This document shows, piece by piece, positions 21,621 to 31,434 of a stretch of 64,000 bases of DNA (position 1 is the stretch's first letter; each line of letters begins with the position of its first letter). This DNA is from Melampsora larici-populina 98AG31. Taxonomy: Eukaryota > Basidiomycota > Pucciniomycetes > Pucciniales > Melampsoraceae. The translations under genes and the position numbers were made by a program. The notes under the pieces were generated by a model, which saw nothing but the letters and a program-made list of their open reading frames with translations, was not told where the DNA came from and did not search any database. Location: contig NW_006768775.1 in NCBI RefSeq assembly GCF_000204055.1, forward strand, positions 1,136,322 through 1,200,321, in the 5' to 3' direction.

Positions 21621-23186
21621 TAGAATTCACTCCTTTTAAAATCATCCTATCACATGGACTAGCATCACATTTCGTGCCTCTTGTAATAAGCAATGAACTG
21701 GAGGCGAGGTTAGCTGAATTCGAAGGAAGAGGTGGTGCTAGTGGTGGCAATTCTCAGGGTGAAGGAAGTGAAGCAGATAAATCAAAAAATGGCAACACTT
21801 GAGCGGGATGGATGTGTCCCACTCGAGCGTGATAGAGGAGAGTGAAGATTTAGTTATGGTTGATGCAGGAAAAATTATATGCAATTCTAATGATCCGCAA
21901 TTATTCGCACCCATAACCTTGTCCAATCCCTCGTGCCCCACATCCAAAATTGACGCTACAGCCCTGATTGATTGCGGTTCTACTCATGAAGTTTTAGGGA
22001 AGAACTACGCCTGTGAAAACAACATCAAAACCAAGACCCTACCTGAAGCCAAAAACGTATGAGGATTTGACGGAGTGAATCAAAAGATTACTGAAGACAC
22101 AAGATTGATCATTGACGATGATGAAGAGCCCTCCAGATTTATTGTCACAAAACTGAAAGATTTGTACAACACCATTCTAGGCATGCCATGGATCAGAAAA
22201 CATGGAAATCGAATTGACTGGACCACTGGCAAGTTCAAGGAAGTTAAAGACAAAATTGCAGCCATAGAAGAGGCTTTGTCCGATCTGACAAAACCCCAAG
22301 TCAAACAAGAGACCGTGGTTGGGGACGCTAAGAATTGTGACGAGGGGGTGTGTACACTTGGTGGTACATTAGCACCCCCGCAATGTGAGTGTGATAGCCC
22401 TTCATTAAATCCTAAAATCGAAACAGCTGGCAAGTATGATTCCCTCCTAAATAGATCAGACTACGAACTCGAGAGAACTATACCAGAATCAATGGCATCA
22501 CAAGATCCGGAAAACCCTCCTGGAGACCTGAAAGAGGTGGTACAGGAGAAAGCTAGGCAAAGTGATCCGGGGGTGTGTATCCATAATGATGGTACATTAA
22601 CGCCCCCACAATGTGAGTTCGATACGTCCATTAATCCTGCACCTACAAAAGAAACAGCTGGCAAGCTTTTACACCTCCAAAATAACTACAGGACTTCAAT
22701 CTCAGCGGCTAAGGCATCGTGGTCAACATCAGCGCGCATTGCAGCGGAGACCAAGACCTCAAATCTAGAGAGGAAGACAGAAGAATTGGTTCCTACGCGC
22801 TATCATAAGTACTTACACCTGTTCAAGAAATCATTTCTGACGTTGCTTATAAGATTGAATTGCCCCCCAGTATGAACAGATTACACCCAGTATTCCACGT
22901 ATCTCAACTACAAGAGTATAGAGAAGATACAATCAAAGGAAGAAATCAGCCACCACCATCACCAATAGAATTGGATGGAGAAGAGGAGTGTGAGGTTGAA
23001 TCAGTCTTAGATAGAAGAATACAAGGCAAGAAAGAAGAATACTTAGTCTGTTGGAAGGGGTATGGCAGGGAGCATGATTCATGGGAACCGGCGCAAAATT
23101 TAGCCAATTCGAAGGAATTAGTAGAAGAGTTCAAGATCAAGTATCCCAATGCAGCAAAACATTATAGGAGAAGAAGGCGTATGTGA
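21620..23186 (+). pseudogene. Ty3/gypsy gag-pol remnant with chromodomain
   Basis: A gag-like tail (ASHFVPLVISNELEARLAEF) at 21645-21790 precedes a retropepsin (ATALIDCGSTHEVLGKNYA, Cys in place of the usual Ser after the catalytic Asp), then GMPWIRKHGNRIDWTTGKFK, up to the beginning of the RT region (ELVPTRYHKYLHLFKK). At about 22830 the sequence jumps to the integrase C-terminus (ISDVAYKIELPPSMNRLHPV, then FHVSQLQ) and a chromodomain (ESVLDRRIQGKKEEYLVCWK, then GYGREHDSWEPA). RT, RNase H and the integrase core, usually about 3 kb, are deleted, and the frame shifts across the junction. A TGA at 22060 interrupts NV-GFDGVNQK where the family has Arg. The Gly-Thr-Leu-x-Pro-Pro-Gln-Cys-Glu segment is present twice, at 22345-22440 and 22570-22660. 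Confidence 0.85.
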
Positions 23187-23280
23187 GAACCAAGCTTTTT
23201 CCCGTGTGGTTTTTTAATGCTGGTTTGGGGGAAGGGTGCAGGGCAATCACCACAGAGCCTGGGCGTTAAAAGGAGGATAC

Positions 23281-23530
23281 TGTTATGATCCAAACCTGTC
23301 ACGTAGACTGTGTAGACCTGTCACAGGAGGAGAGGAATAACTCCCGTCCCACATTTGTAGAGTTAGAGTTTTCCTCATACCGCAATCTATGTTATACATT
23401 GAAGGTTCTCACAAACAGCACTTGCCACGTTCATAACATAGCCTCGAAAACAGGTTGGTCACGCTTGGTCTGGAAGGTTTTGTATCAATACTAATGATTG
23501 TTATCATATTTTCCCTTTTTCATTTACATG
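23281..23530 (+). repeat. Probable 3' LTR start of the Ty3 remnant
   Basis: A purine tract (AAAAGGAGG) ends at 23277, and TGTTATGATCCAAACCTGTC starts at 23281, the normal order of polypurine tract and 3' LTR, 95 bp after the chromodomain stop. The LTR end is uncertain (a CA lies at about 23537). No matching 5' copy is found, so this is a solo 3' end. Confidence 0.6.
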
Positions 23531-23990
23531 ATATTCACAGATGAGCATCCAAATCCTACCAACGACTTACAACCAGGAAACTCAAAGAGGTCAAAAATTG
23601 CATCGACTTCTACTGCTACATCTAACCGCACCATACCCTTGGTTCAAGACCATGATCATGACTTGGACAAGTCCAAGGGTTCCAATTGTGAACAAAAACC
23701 TGCTGGATCCAGGATTAAGAAGAAGATCCCGGCTTGTCAGGTCAAGCCAGGCACTCTTGCAAACGCAATAGCGTCTGTTCCTAAAGATTTGTTCGAACGC
23801 TCCGCCAATCAACTCAGCAGTAAGGCATCTCGCTCTGCTGATCAAGATGCCTCACTCACTGAAGCCGCTCGTATCAAATCTGAGCGACATCCTCATCAAA
23901 AAGAGGCCATTGTGATCTTCAATAAGGAGTGTGAAGACCAATTTACTGATGAAGAGGAACGATTAATCACCATTGATGTGTTAGCAGAGG

Positions 23991-25005
23991 TGTCAGCCCT
24001 GGGTACATATACATGTACCCAAAACTAACTTATAATACATAATTTCACTTACAATCCGAATTACATGTACATACAGCTTATTAAACACATGTAACATATA
24101 ATAAAACATATACAAACATCAATTACATATACATATACATTTAAAAACATATGTAACATGTAATAAAACACCAATTACACCTCATAACTCAGTGTCAAGA
24201 GTTAAGATGCTTATACTACATAAATTACATAACACGTATATGTAATTATGTCAGACTAATAATGACAATAACTAATAGTGATCAGTAAACCCTAAACAAC
24301 AGTAGTGATACAACCAAATATCACTACAGTTAGGTTTGGAGAGGAGAGTATATAAATCCCTCCCCTCTCAGCTTTCAGAGACTTTCCTCCAAGCAATTTA
24401 TTACACACCTCTTTTAAAGAACCCTTTAAAGTTCATTTGAAGTACTTAATCAAAAGTCTTATAATAATAAGACTGGTGATTCACTTCATATCTTTAAAGC
24501 AGCTTCCTGACTAAAAGATTAAGTAATCTCTTCCTTCATCCTCTGGATCCTCTACTTCCCCTAAGTAGATTCTTTCTAGGTCAGTGACCTTCCAATTAAC
24601 TTCAAGGTTAGTTACCTCTTGAACAACTGCAGGTTAGTGACCTATATCAACTCACAGGTTGGTGTACCTTCTGAACAACCGTAAGTTGGTGACTTTATAA
24701 CAACCAGACTGGTGGATCTATACTTCACTCTTTAATCTGTTACAAAAGGATTAAAGAGGAGCCTTGGATCCAGCTCCTTTACTCTATATACATTATAATT
24801 GCAACTTCTATCTCCTTTTAAGGAGTCACCTAACTGTAGTCTGTCTGGATTTGTCCAAACAGACTATCAGTGTTCCTACTTTCTCTTCTTACTTCAATTG
24901 TAGATACTACTTACTTGAAATACAAAATAGAATTATTCCATAAACCATAACCTTATTCCAAATTTAGTGAGCATAGAGTACCCTTTTAAATACTCTACCC
25001 TCACA
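23991..25005. repeat. Solo LTR, 1015 bp, TSD AGAGG
   Basis: It begins TGTCAGCCCTGGGTACATAT and ends CTACCCTCACA, with AGAGG on both sides (23986-23990 and 25006-25010). There is no internal coding sequence. A TATA element (24349) and a following pyrimidine-rich leader are inside. An AT-rich stretch with repeated ACATGTA/TACATATA words lies at 24000-24240. This is the product of recombination between two LTRs of a retrotransposon whose body is gone. Confidence 0.88.
24349..24357 (+). promoter_or_regulatory. TATA box of the solo LTR
   Basis: TATATAAAT within the solo LTR, followed about 25-35 bp later by CAGCTTTCAGAGACTTTCC, a plausible transcription start region of the former retrotransposon. 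Confidence 0.5.
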
Positions 25006-25479
25006 AGAGGAGCGTGAAGCTGCGATGTTTGTGCAATTAGATAATATGCGCTGGACTTGGCTCAAGAGACAGGTATTGAAACAGAAGAAGTTGATGGAAT
25101 AGGAGAATTTGATTGTTGTATTTCATGTTTACTGCGTTAAGAAACTATCAAAAGATCAAAAGGTCATTGAATGTGAGTACTATCAAAGTGAATGAATTCA
25201 CTCTTGATCTGATTTGAATCAAAGATCAACATAACAAAATGTGAAATGTGTAGTTTGAAATTTGCTTAATTTTTTTTGATTGTATTATAAGTAGAGATGT
25301 GGTGTATAAAACCTATTGAATGTGTAGTTTGAAATTCTCAAGCCTATGTATTTGACTGTTGACCATCTGACAATAAATGAATACGTATGTTGCTGTTTGA
25401 AAGTGAATGGTGTTACAAAAGATTCATTCATTGAGTTAACTTGTGTGAGAAAAAGTAATAAGATATGATTTTTTTCTTC

Positions 25480-26758
25480 AATGGTGATTCCGATGAGCTT
25501 GATAGTGAGCCCACATATCCCGAGCAATTTGATCTCTCAGAGCGTTTGCAGCATCTCAATTGTGTCTTGCAGGTGGCACAAACTTTTCTTGAGCCTGTTG
25601 GACCCACGCTCAGTCACGTTCACACTGCTCTTCATCGTATTCATCAAAGAATTGATCTTCACCACCTCACATGATGAGGTTGTGAAGGACCGCAAGCGCT
25701 ATGATTAAGCTTCCCTGTCGATGAATCAGGAACCGGCGCATCAAGGCCAGAATGACAAATCATATTTACCATACGCCAAAGATTCTCTCAATAATCATTC
25801 GAAGTTGAGAATGGCAAAAGTTGAAGAGCTCTTGATAATTTTGTGGTGCGGTCCGACGTCGAGCCCACTCTTGAATGTGGTAACAAAAGCCACAATAGGG
25901 TGATAATATGCCATTACCGTTGGCATAGGCCGCATCAGCAAGATAGAATTGACCTAAAAAATTGACTTAGTTCATGATTGATAGTGAGGATTGTAGTGAA
26001 AAACAGATCTAGAGCTCACCTCCAGGGATGACAAAGTCACCATTGTGTCTTGCGGCATATAGCACGTCTGGATCAGACGTACTACCCTCAAAACCCGCGA
26101 GTACAAAAGAGAATGTGAGATCAAAGTCACAGGCTGCCAGAACATTCTGGCTCAGCCCACCCTTGTGATTTCAATATGGAGTTTGATTGGCAACTGGAAC
26201 CTTCACTGGAATATGAGATCCATCGAGGGTGCCAATGCATCCATCAAAGAATGGAGAATATTTGGTACTTTCGGAGATTTCATCGGGGATAGGTGAATCT
26301 GGACCTGGTTGAGTGATAATTTCATCCTTCAAGCCCTCAAGCACGTCAATCACTTTATTGTAGTATCTCGAGATGGTTTTGCCAGAGTGAGGCCATTGTT
26401 CAGCAGCAGTTGCGTTGGTTGAAGCGTTTCCAACGATGTATAAGAATATCATTACTTGTTCATTGGCGGACACATGGATTGTATCCTCAGAAATGGGCCA
26501 AGTATCTTCATAACACCTTTAAAGGTGGCTTTGTCCATTTGGCATACCTTTTGGAAGCGTCCTGGATGGCCTTCCAACAGCTCTCTTTCATACAGGACCT
26601 TGAAGAGCCGAGGTATGAAATGCCTGCTTTGGCAGGCCCTGTGGTTGAGCAACATCTCAAGCATGCTCAAGAAGGAGATTTAAAACAAGATCCTCATCCT
26701 CCTCATCAGACAACAAGTAGGATGTGTATCCGACAGAAGAGATGGAGCTGTCTGACAT
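25480..26758 (-). pseudogene. PIF/Harbinger transposase, decayed
   Basis: Reading from an ATG at 26758 (MSDSSISSVGYTSYLLSDEE): HFIPRLFKVLYERELLEGHP, then GRFQKVCQMDKATFKGVM, VSANEQVMIFLYIVGNASTN, the DDE domain start FFDGCIGTLDGSHIPVKVP, LSQNVLAACDFDLTF (second Asp), an 80 bp intron at about 25945-26025, YLADAAYANG, IQEWARRRTAPQNYQELFN and SQLRMIIERIFGV, ending QIARDMWAHYQAH near 25490. At least two frameshifts (near 26660 and 26500), a possible one near 25890, and stops at 26171, 25766, 25760, 25610 and 25556 break it. The TGA stops fall where this family has Arg. The element's upstream part is separated from it by the copia insertion starting at 26777. Confidence 0.85.
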
Positions 26759-26799
26759 TGGTTTGGTGGTACAGATTGTTGTGATCAACTAGAGCGCAC

Positions 26800-28663
26800 A
26801 ACGAGATACAGTGGAGGAGGTAAGGTTGAAGAACATGGCACAGTAGGTTTTAAAATACAAAAAAACTTCAGATTTCAATTTCAAAAGGTAAATGGTAGTA
26901 TGTTTTGAATAATCATTGATAAAGGTTACAAAGTATTTGAAGCCTTCCCGTGATACAGTTTCAAAACTTGCCACATCAGAATGAATTAAAACACCGGGAC
27001 CATTAGAGCAATATGGACTTCTTGAGTGAAAAGATAAACAAAACATCTTGCTTTTTACACAGACTGGACATTGTTAAACTTCGATTTTGTTGAGAATCCT
27101 AGGAGTAATACAATTTGATTTTGGAAGGGTCTTGAGAGGTCAAAGTCCAATGTGACCTAGACGGGTATGCCAGTCAAAAAGACCACCGTCAGCCATACTT
27201 GAAAAGCATGAGATGGGAGATGGGGATTTAACCTTCTCCGGCAAGTAGTACAGATTACCACGTCTGACACTGTGACCAATAGGCTTTGAACAAGTTACAT
27301 CATCCTCATCATAGATCTTGCAGCCATCTTTGGAAAAGATCACAGTGCATCCATCATCGCATAGAGAGGATACAGATAATAACGGCTCCTGAAGTTCTGG
27401 CACAAGTAGTGATTTATGATGTGATAAACCTGGGATCAATAGGTCTGCATTCCCTGAGCGAGTCGCTTGTATGATTGAGTTATCAGCAAGATGGATGGAG
27501 CGATTGACTGGTGAAAGTTGAGACAAGGATGAGGAGTTGGGGGTCATAGTTGTGGAACATCCTGAGTCAATGTTCCACTCACGAAGACGAGAGACTCTTG
27601 CAACATCGGCAGATGCAAAGTTGACTTTCACTCGAGGTTCATTATAATCAGCTGAATCTTTGGAATCACTAAAGTCTAATGCAACTACTGATGTTTTTCC
27701 GGCACAAGATGCCTGAGGAGCACGAGATTTTCCTTTTCCATTACGTTTGGATGAAGTATTGGCAGCTTTTCAATCAGCAAAGAGTTTTCCCAACACCCAG
27801 CAATGATCAACATCGTGATTAGTTCAACCACAATGGGAGCACAGTTTAGTGTTCCTACCTTGACGTTCAGTCCAATCAGATGAGTTGAAAGCCTTAGCAA
27901 CGGACAAGAGAGATTGATGCCCAGTAGCCTGACGCCGTATTTGTTTGTTTTTGATCGCACAAACAACAGATGCAGAGTCAACGTCCTGCTTTTGCATGAG
28001 GGGAGTGATGACATGAGCCCAATCATTGGGCAACAAGTTGATTGAGGAGGTTGTAAAGATGTTGTCAGCCGTTGATGGGTGTTCCGTAGTGATGAGAGAT
28101 GAAAGCTTCTCAAATAGCTTTGTCATTGTCTGAAGATGAGAATCAAGATCACTTCCACCCATTTTCGATGTGATTAGGTTGTGGAGAATCAGCATCCGGC
28201 CACCAGACGTCAAGTCTTCATCAGCCAGCTTGAGTGCTGCCCACATACCGGCCGCATCACGTTTGTGAGGCTTGATGAATTGATAGTTCACATCCTCCAC
28301 AGCTTGGCTGATGAGGGAACATACACGCACATTATCATTATCCCATGTGGATGTCCTGGATTTTGCATCAGTGACAGTAATAGTGTGAAGGATCTTGGTG
28401 TTGGTGAGGTAGAGTTCGACAGCAAACTCCCAATTGAGGTAGTTGGAATCAACACCAGGTGCCGTCAGGGCGGTGATGCCGGACAGTCTAGTAGATGATC
28501 GATCATTGGTCGAGACCAATTCCATGATTACCGAGAAGGAAGAAGAAGGTATGGAAGATGTAGGAAACGATATGGGATAAATTGAGTTTGAGGTAGGCGG
28601 ATAGACTACAAATGTGTATAGTATAGGAAAATCCAGTTTTGATTCAATGATCAGACGAGGCAT
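26800..28663 (-). pseudogene. Ty1/copia gag-protease-integrase fragment
   Basis: One reading frame from 28663 through to the deletion near 26820, interrupted only by stop codons: TGA at 27826, 27772 and 27142, and TAA at 27076. Order: gag (YLNWEFAVELYLTNTKILHT ... TSKMGGSDLDSHLQTM), zinc knuckle CSHCG-TNHDVDHC with the first TGA inside it, protease NIDSGCSTTMTPN, pre-integrase domain WHTRLGHIGL, QCPVCVKSK, and integrase core start VLIHSDVASF ... KYFVTFINDYSKHTTIYLL. No frameshift is seen along about 1.8 kb, so decay is by point mutation plus one deletion. Confidence 0.88.
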
Positions 28664-28771
28664 TTAAAGATAGCACTGATATACTAGAAAGTAACCAGGG
28701 ACCCTGAGATTTGGCGCAATATAAGATTTGAGATAGGGTCTTAGCAGTTGGTAGAGATGGGACTCATAACC

Positions 28772-29152
28772 TGTTGCAATCAACTAGAGCGCACGACGAG
28801 ATAGACAGAAAGGGTGAGATTTAATATTTCACAATAAACACATAACAAACTATCAGCAGATAAAGAGAAACCTACCTAGAGCGCACAACGAGATAGACAG
28901 AAAGGGTGAGGAAAAGAAACCCTTTCTTGTTGTGGCTCTAGGCAGTTTATATACAATTTTGTATACGTAATTCTTACGTAACATGTAGACATAACTAAAG
29001 AAGGATAATCAAGGAGCAGTTTGATACATGTGATCCGTGAGTGTGTAGTATGGTAGATCATCTAAGGTAAGCTGGGAAAGCACACCTCAAGGATCAGTAA
29101 CTTCGGGAATAAAATACTATGTATCTATGAAGTCGAGTAAGTTATTCCAACA
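28772..29152 (-). repeat. 5' LTR of the minus-strand copia element
   Basis: 381 bp, TG...CA in element orientation, followed (reverse) by GGTTATGAGTCCC, the primer-binding-site position. A TATA-like TATATAAACTGCC (reverse of about 28940-28954) lies inside. The word AGAGCGCAC(A/G)ACGAGATAGA and the following AAAGGGTGAG occur twice (28784 and 28876). Confidence 0.8.
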
Positions 29153-30022
29153 CAGATGTGGGTGGATGGATGGTTGAGTGGTATTATGATCGGTTGTGGG
29201 ATGAAATGAGTTCAAACGAGGACTCGTTTGGATTTTCAACCAAACGTGTTTACTCAAAAAGTTCTGAAAACGGAGTTTATTTGAAAAAAACTCGATTTGA
29301 ACAATAAACTCATTTGCCCCAGGGCAATGTACCTGGGGTCAAACAGAGTTTACATTCTGTAATTGCAACCAAATGTACCCTTAGGTTTCACTGAGTTTCA
29401 CTTTTTCTTTTTCAAAACGGAGCAACAAGAAATATCGGAATGGCTGTAAGTCAAACCTGATCTTGTTTTTAAGAAGCTGATTGGGAACTTGGATTGCTTC
29501 ACAAGATAGATGAGACAAAGCACAGACTTATCAAAGCTTTACAACCTTTGATAAGAGACCTAAAGTCAAAGGTGATCTTGATTTTAAGAAGATGATCGGA
29601 AGCTTAAATTGCTTCACAAGATAGACGAGACAAAGCATAGATGGTGCTTTTATGATATCAAAAATTCCCAGAGCTTGTTATTCTTTATTCAAAGAAATTT
29701 TACAAAATTGCTTTGTCAAAAGAAAAATAGTAAAGTATTCAGAAAAAAAAGTTGTTTAGCTATCGATTCATCATATCAACTTTGTTGTTAAACAAAAAAA
29801 GGGAGGTATGTAGCCAAAAAATTGGTTGCTTGTTATCACCAAAACTAACAAAGGTAAGAAAGACATGTGGTTGATTGTTATCAAACAAGAATCCAGGTTA
29901 TCTAAAGTTATTCAAAAAGGAAACAAGCAGTTCTTTGTATGTACAACCAACATCAGGAGTAGAAAAACAAAGAACTGTTTTGTAAAAAACTGATTGGTTT
30001 GAATGAAAATGAAGACTGATTC
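29153..30022. other. Relic region with a short direct repeat
   Basis: 29200-29390 ends in ...CAACCAAATGTACCC, the reverse of the GGGTACRTTTGGT terminus at 17752, suggesting a MITE relic. A block of about 72 bp (GATCTTGTTTTTAAGAAGCT ... GAGACAAAGCA) at 29459-29530 recurs, diverged, at 29572-29643. No gene is supported. Confidence 0.45.
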
Positions 30023-30040
30023 TCAAAACTCAAGTCGAAG

Positions 30041-30241
30041 AACTCCTAAGAACTGTTTTGGAAAAATCTGATCAGTTGCAATTAAAATGAAGACTTCTTC
30101 AGAGTATTTCTTGGAAGCCATCAGCGGATGATGTGGTTTGGAGGATAATGAGGCACTGGGTGGTCGGGAGGAAATGCAAGGATGGATTTGGAGTCGGAAA
30201 TCAGGCAGCTGAAAAAAGAGGGCTCTCTCTCTGTCGAGGCT
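30041..30241. repeat. Dispersed repeat, left half (split copy)
   Basis: Matches the reverse complement of 17075-17285. It ends with the 9 bp GTCGAGGCT, after which the MITE begins; the other half of the repeat continues at 36052-36175. It contains the short frame MASKKYSEEVFILIATDQ on the minus strand, conserved with the copy at 17204. Confidence 0.75.
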
Positions 30242-31078
30242 TAAACTTAGCAAAGTCCCACGCTCGCGCATCCTCGCGAGGCGTCAAGTGAGGGACTTAT
30301 GCCAAACTCATACAAACTCATTGCTCAGGGTTTGATCCTTTTGCAGGAGAGCACCTTCAAAGCCCTCTACAGCCTTTTCCTTCAAGTAACGGTTCCCTGG
30401 ACCCAAGAAAAAAAAGGTGCGCTGTTCTTTTCCACACATAGTACATGTTTTTTTCCCAAGGAAGTTGCTCCCCTCCTTCCTCAAAAATCATCTAAAGTTT
30501 TTTAAAAACTCTGAGCTGTAACATGTAAAACTGCTGCGAGTGCTAAGTCACTTTAGTTAAGTTTGATTCATTTAGTTTTTTCCGTTTTGCCGAAGTAAGT
30601 GACTTAAAGTCAAGCTCAGCTGGACTTCACAACCAATTGTGAGTATAGCCCTTTGTAAGAGCGCTCTAGAAAAAGGATATGGCCATTAGTATGCTTGAGG
30701 ATGTGTGATCCATGATTTTGTGGTACTCCTCCTGGTCTTATTAGCGTTGTTTAGCAATTCCTTAAAAAATTCACAGTTTTGGCAGCGAGTTTTGTCATGT
30801 TTTTTCCACCGCAGTCCACCTACATACAACTCACACATGTTACATCTACATATAAGTTGTTAGAAACTTTGAGATACATTTAAGGAAGGAGGGGAGCAAC
30901 TTCCTCGGAAAAAAAACATGTACAATGTGTGGAAAAGAACAGCGCACATTTTTTTTCTTGGGTCCAGGGAACCGTTACTTGAAGGAAAAGGCTGTAGAGG
31001 GCTTTGAAGGTGCTCTTCTGCAAAAGGATCAAACCCTGAGCAATGAGTTTGTACGAGTTTGGCATAAGTCCCTTGCTC

Positions 31079-31356
31079 TGTTAAGTTTTAGAGTCTACTG
31101 TACATGACTAGACTAAAACCTTGCACGCGTAGTAGCATAGTCTTGTACTGGGGGTAGCATTTTGGTTAGATAGCGCTTGCTCCACCCGATCTGTTCCGTT
31201 TCTTCACCATCGAAGATTGGGACTGTTCTCGGATCGGGTGAAGCGACAAGCGCTGACCTTTAGCTTTAACAGGTTAGTTAGCTTTGCAAGACCATCGAAG
31301 ATTGGAACTGTTCTCGGATCGGGTGAAGCAACGAGCGCTGACCTTTAGCTTTAACA
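31079..31356 (+). repeat. 5' LTR with internal 66 bp duplication
   Basis: Starts TGTTAAGTTTTAGAGTC and ends CTTTAACA. A 66 bp unit (ACCATCGAAGATTGG ... TTTAACA) is present twice, at 31206-31271 and 31291-31356, separated by 19 bp (GGTTAGTTAGCTTTGCAAG). The second unit ends exactly at the LTR end. The same arrangement is present in the 3' LTR. Confidence 0.85.
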
Positions 31357-31434
31357 GGTTTTGAGTCCCAGTTGCGATACCAGCTGTAGTTTGTTGTAGA
31401 TGAACGGTTCTGCTTAAAATTTTTTTAACAATCA

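Larger units (their letters stand above)
23541..25102 (+). pseudogene. ORF split by a solo LTR
   Basis: After an acceptor-like TTCACAG, a frame begins DEHPNPTNDLQPGNSKRSK and runs to 23990, where a solo LTR is inserted. Removing the LTR and one copy of the AGAGG target restores the frame: ...TIDVLAEEREAAMFVQLDNM then RWTWLKRQ and a stop at 25100-25102. The protein is hydrophilic, basic in the middle (SRIKKKIPACQVKPG) and charged at the end. I recognise no domain. Because a PIF/Harbinger transposase lies convergently 400 bp downstream, it may be the second ORF of that element; that is inference. An upstream exon would be expected but is not found. Confidence 0.55.
26777..29152 (-). mobile_element. 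Ty1/copia element, 3' part deleted, TSD CAGAT
   Basis: Minus-strand element bounded by TGTTGTGATCAACTAGAGCG at 26777 and ...GTTATTCCAACA at 29152 (reverse: TGTTGGAATAAC). CAGAT is present on both sides (26772-26776 and 29153-29157), so both outer ends are original. The 5' LTR is complete at 28772-29152. At the other end only about 45 bp of the 3' LTR remain and are fused to the integrase core, so RT, RNase H and most of the 3' LTR are deleted. It is inserted just upstream of the Harbinger transposase ATG. Confidence 0.88.
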
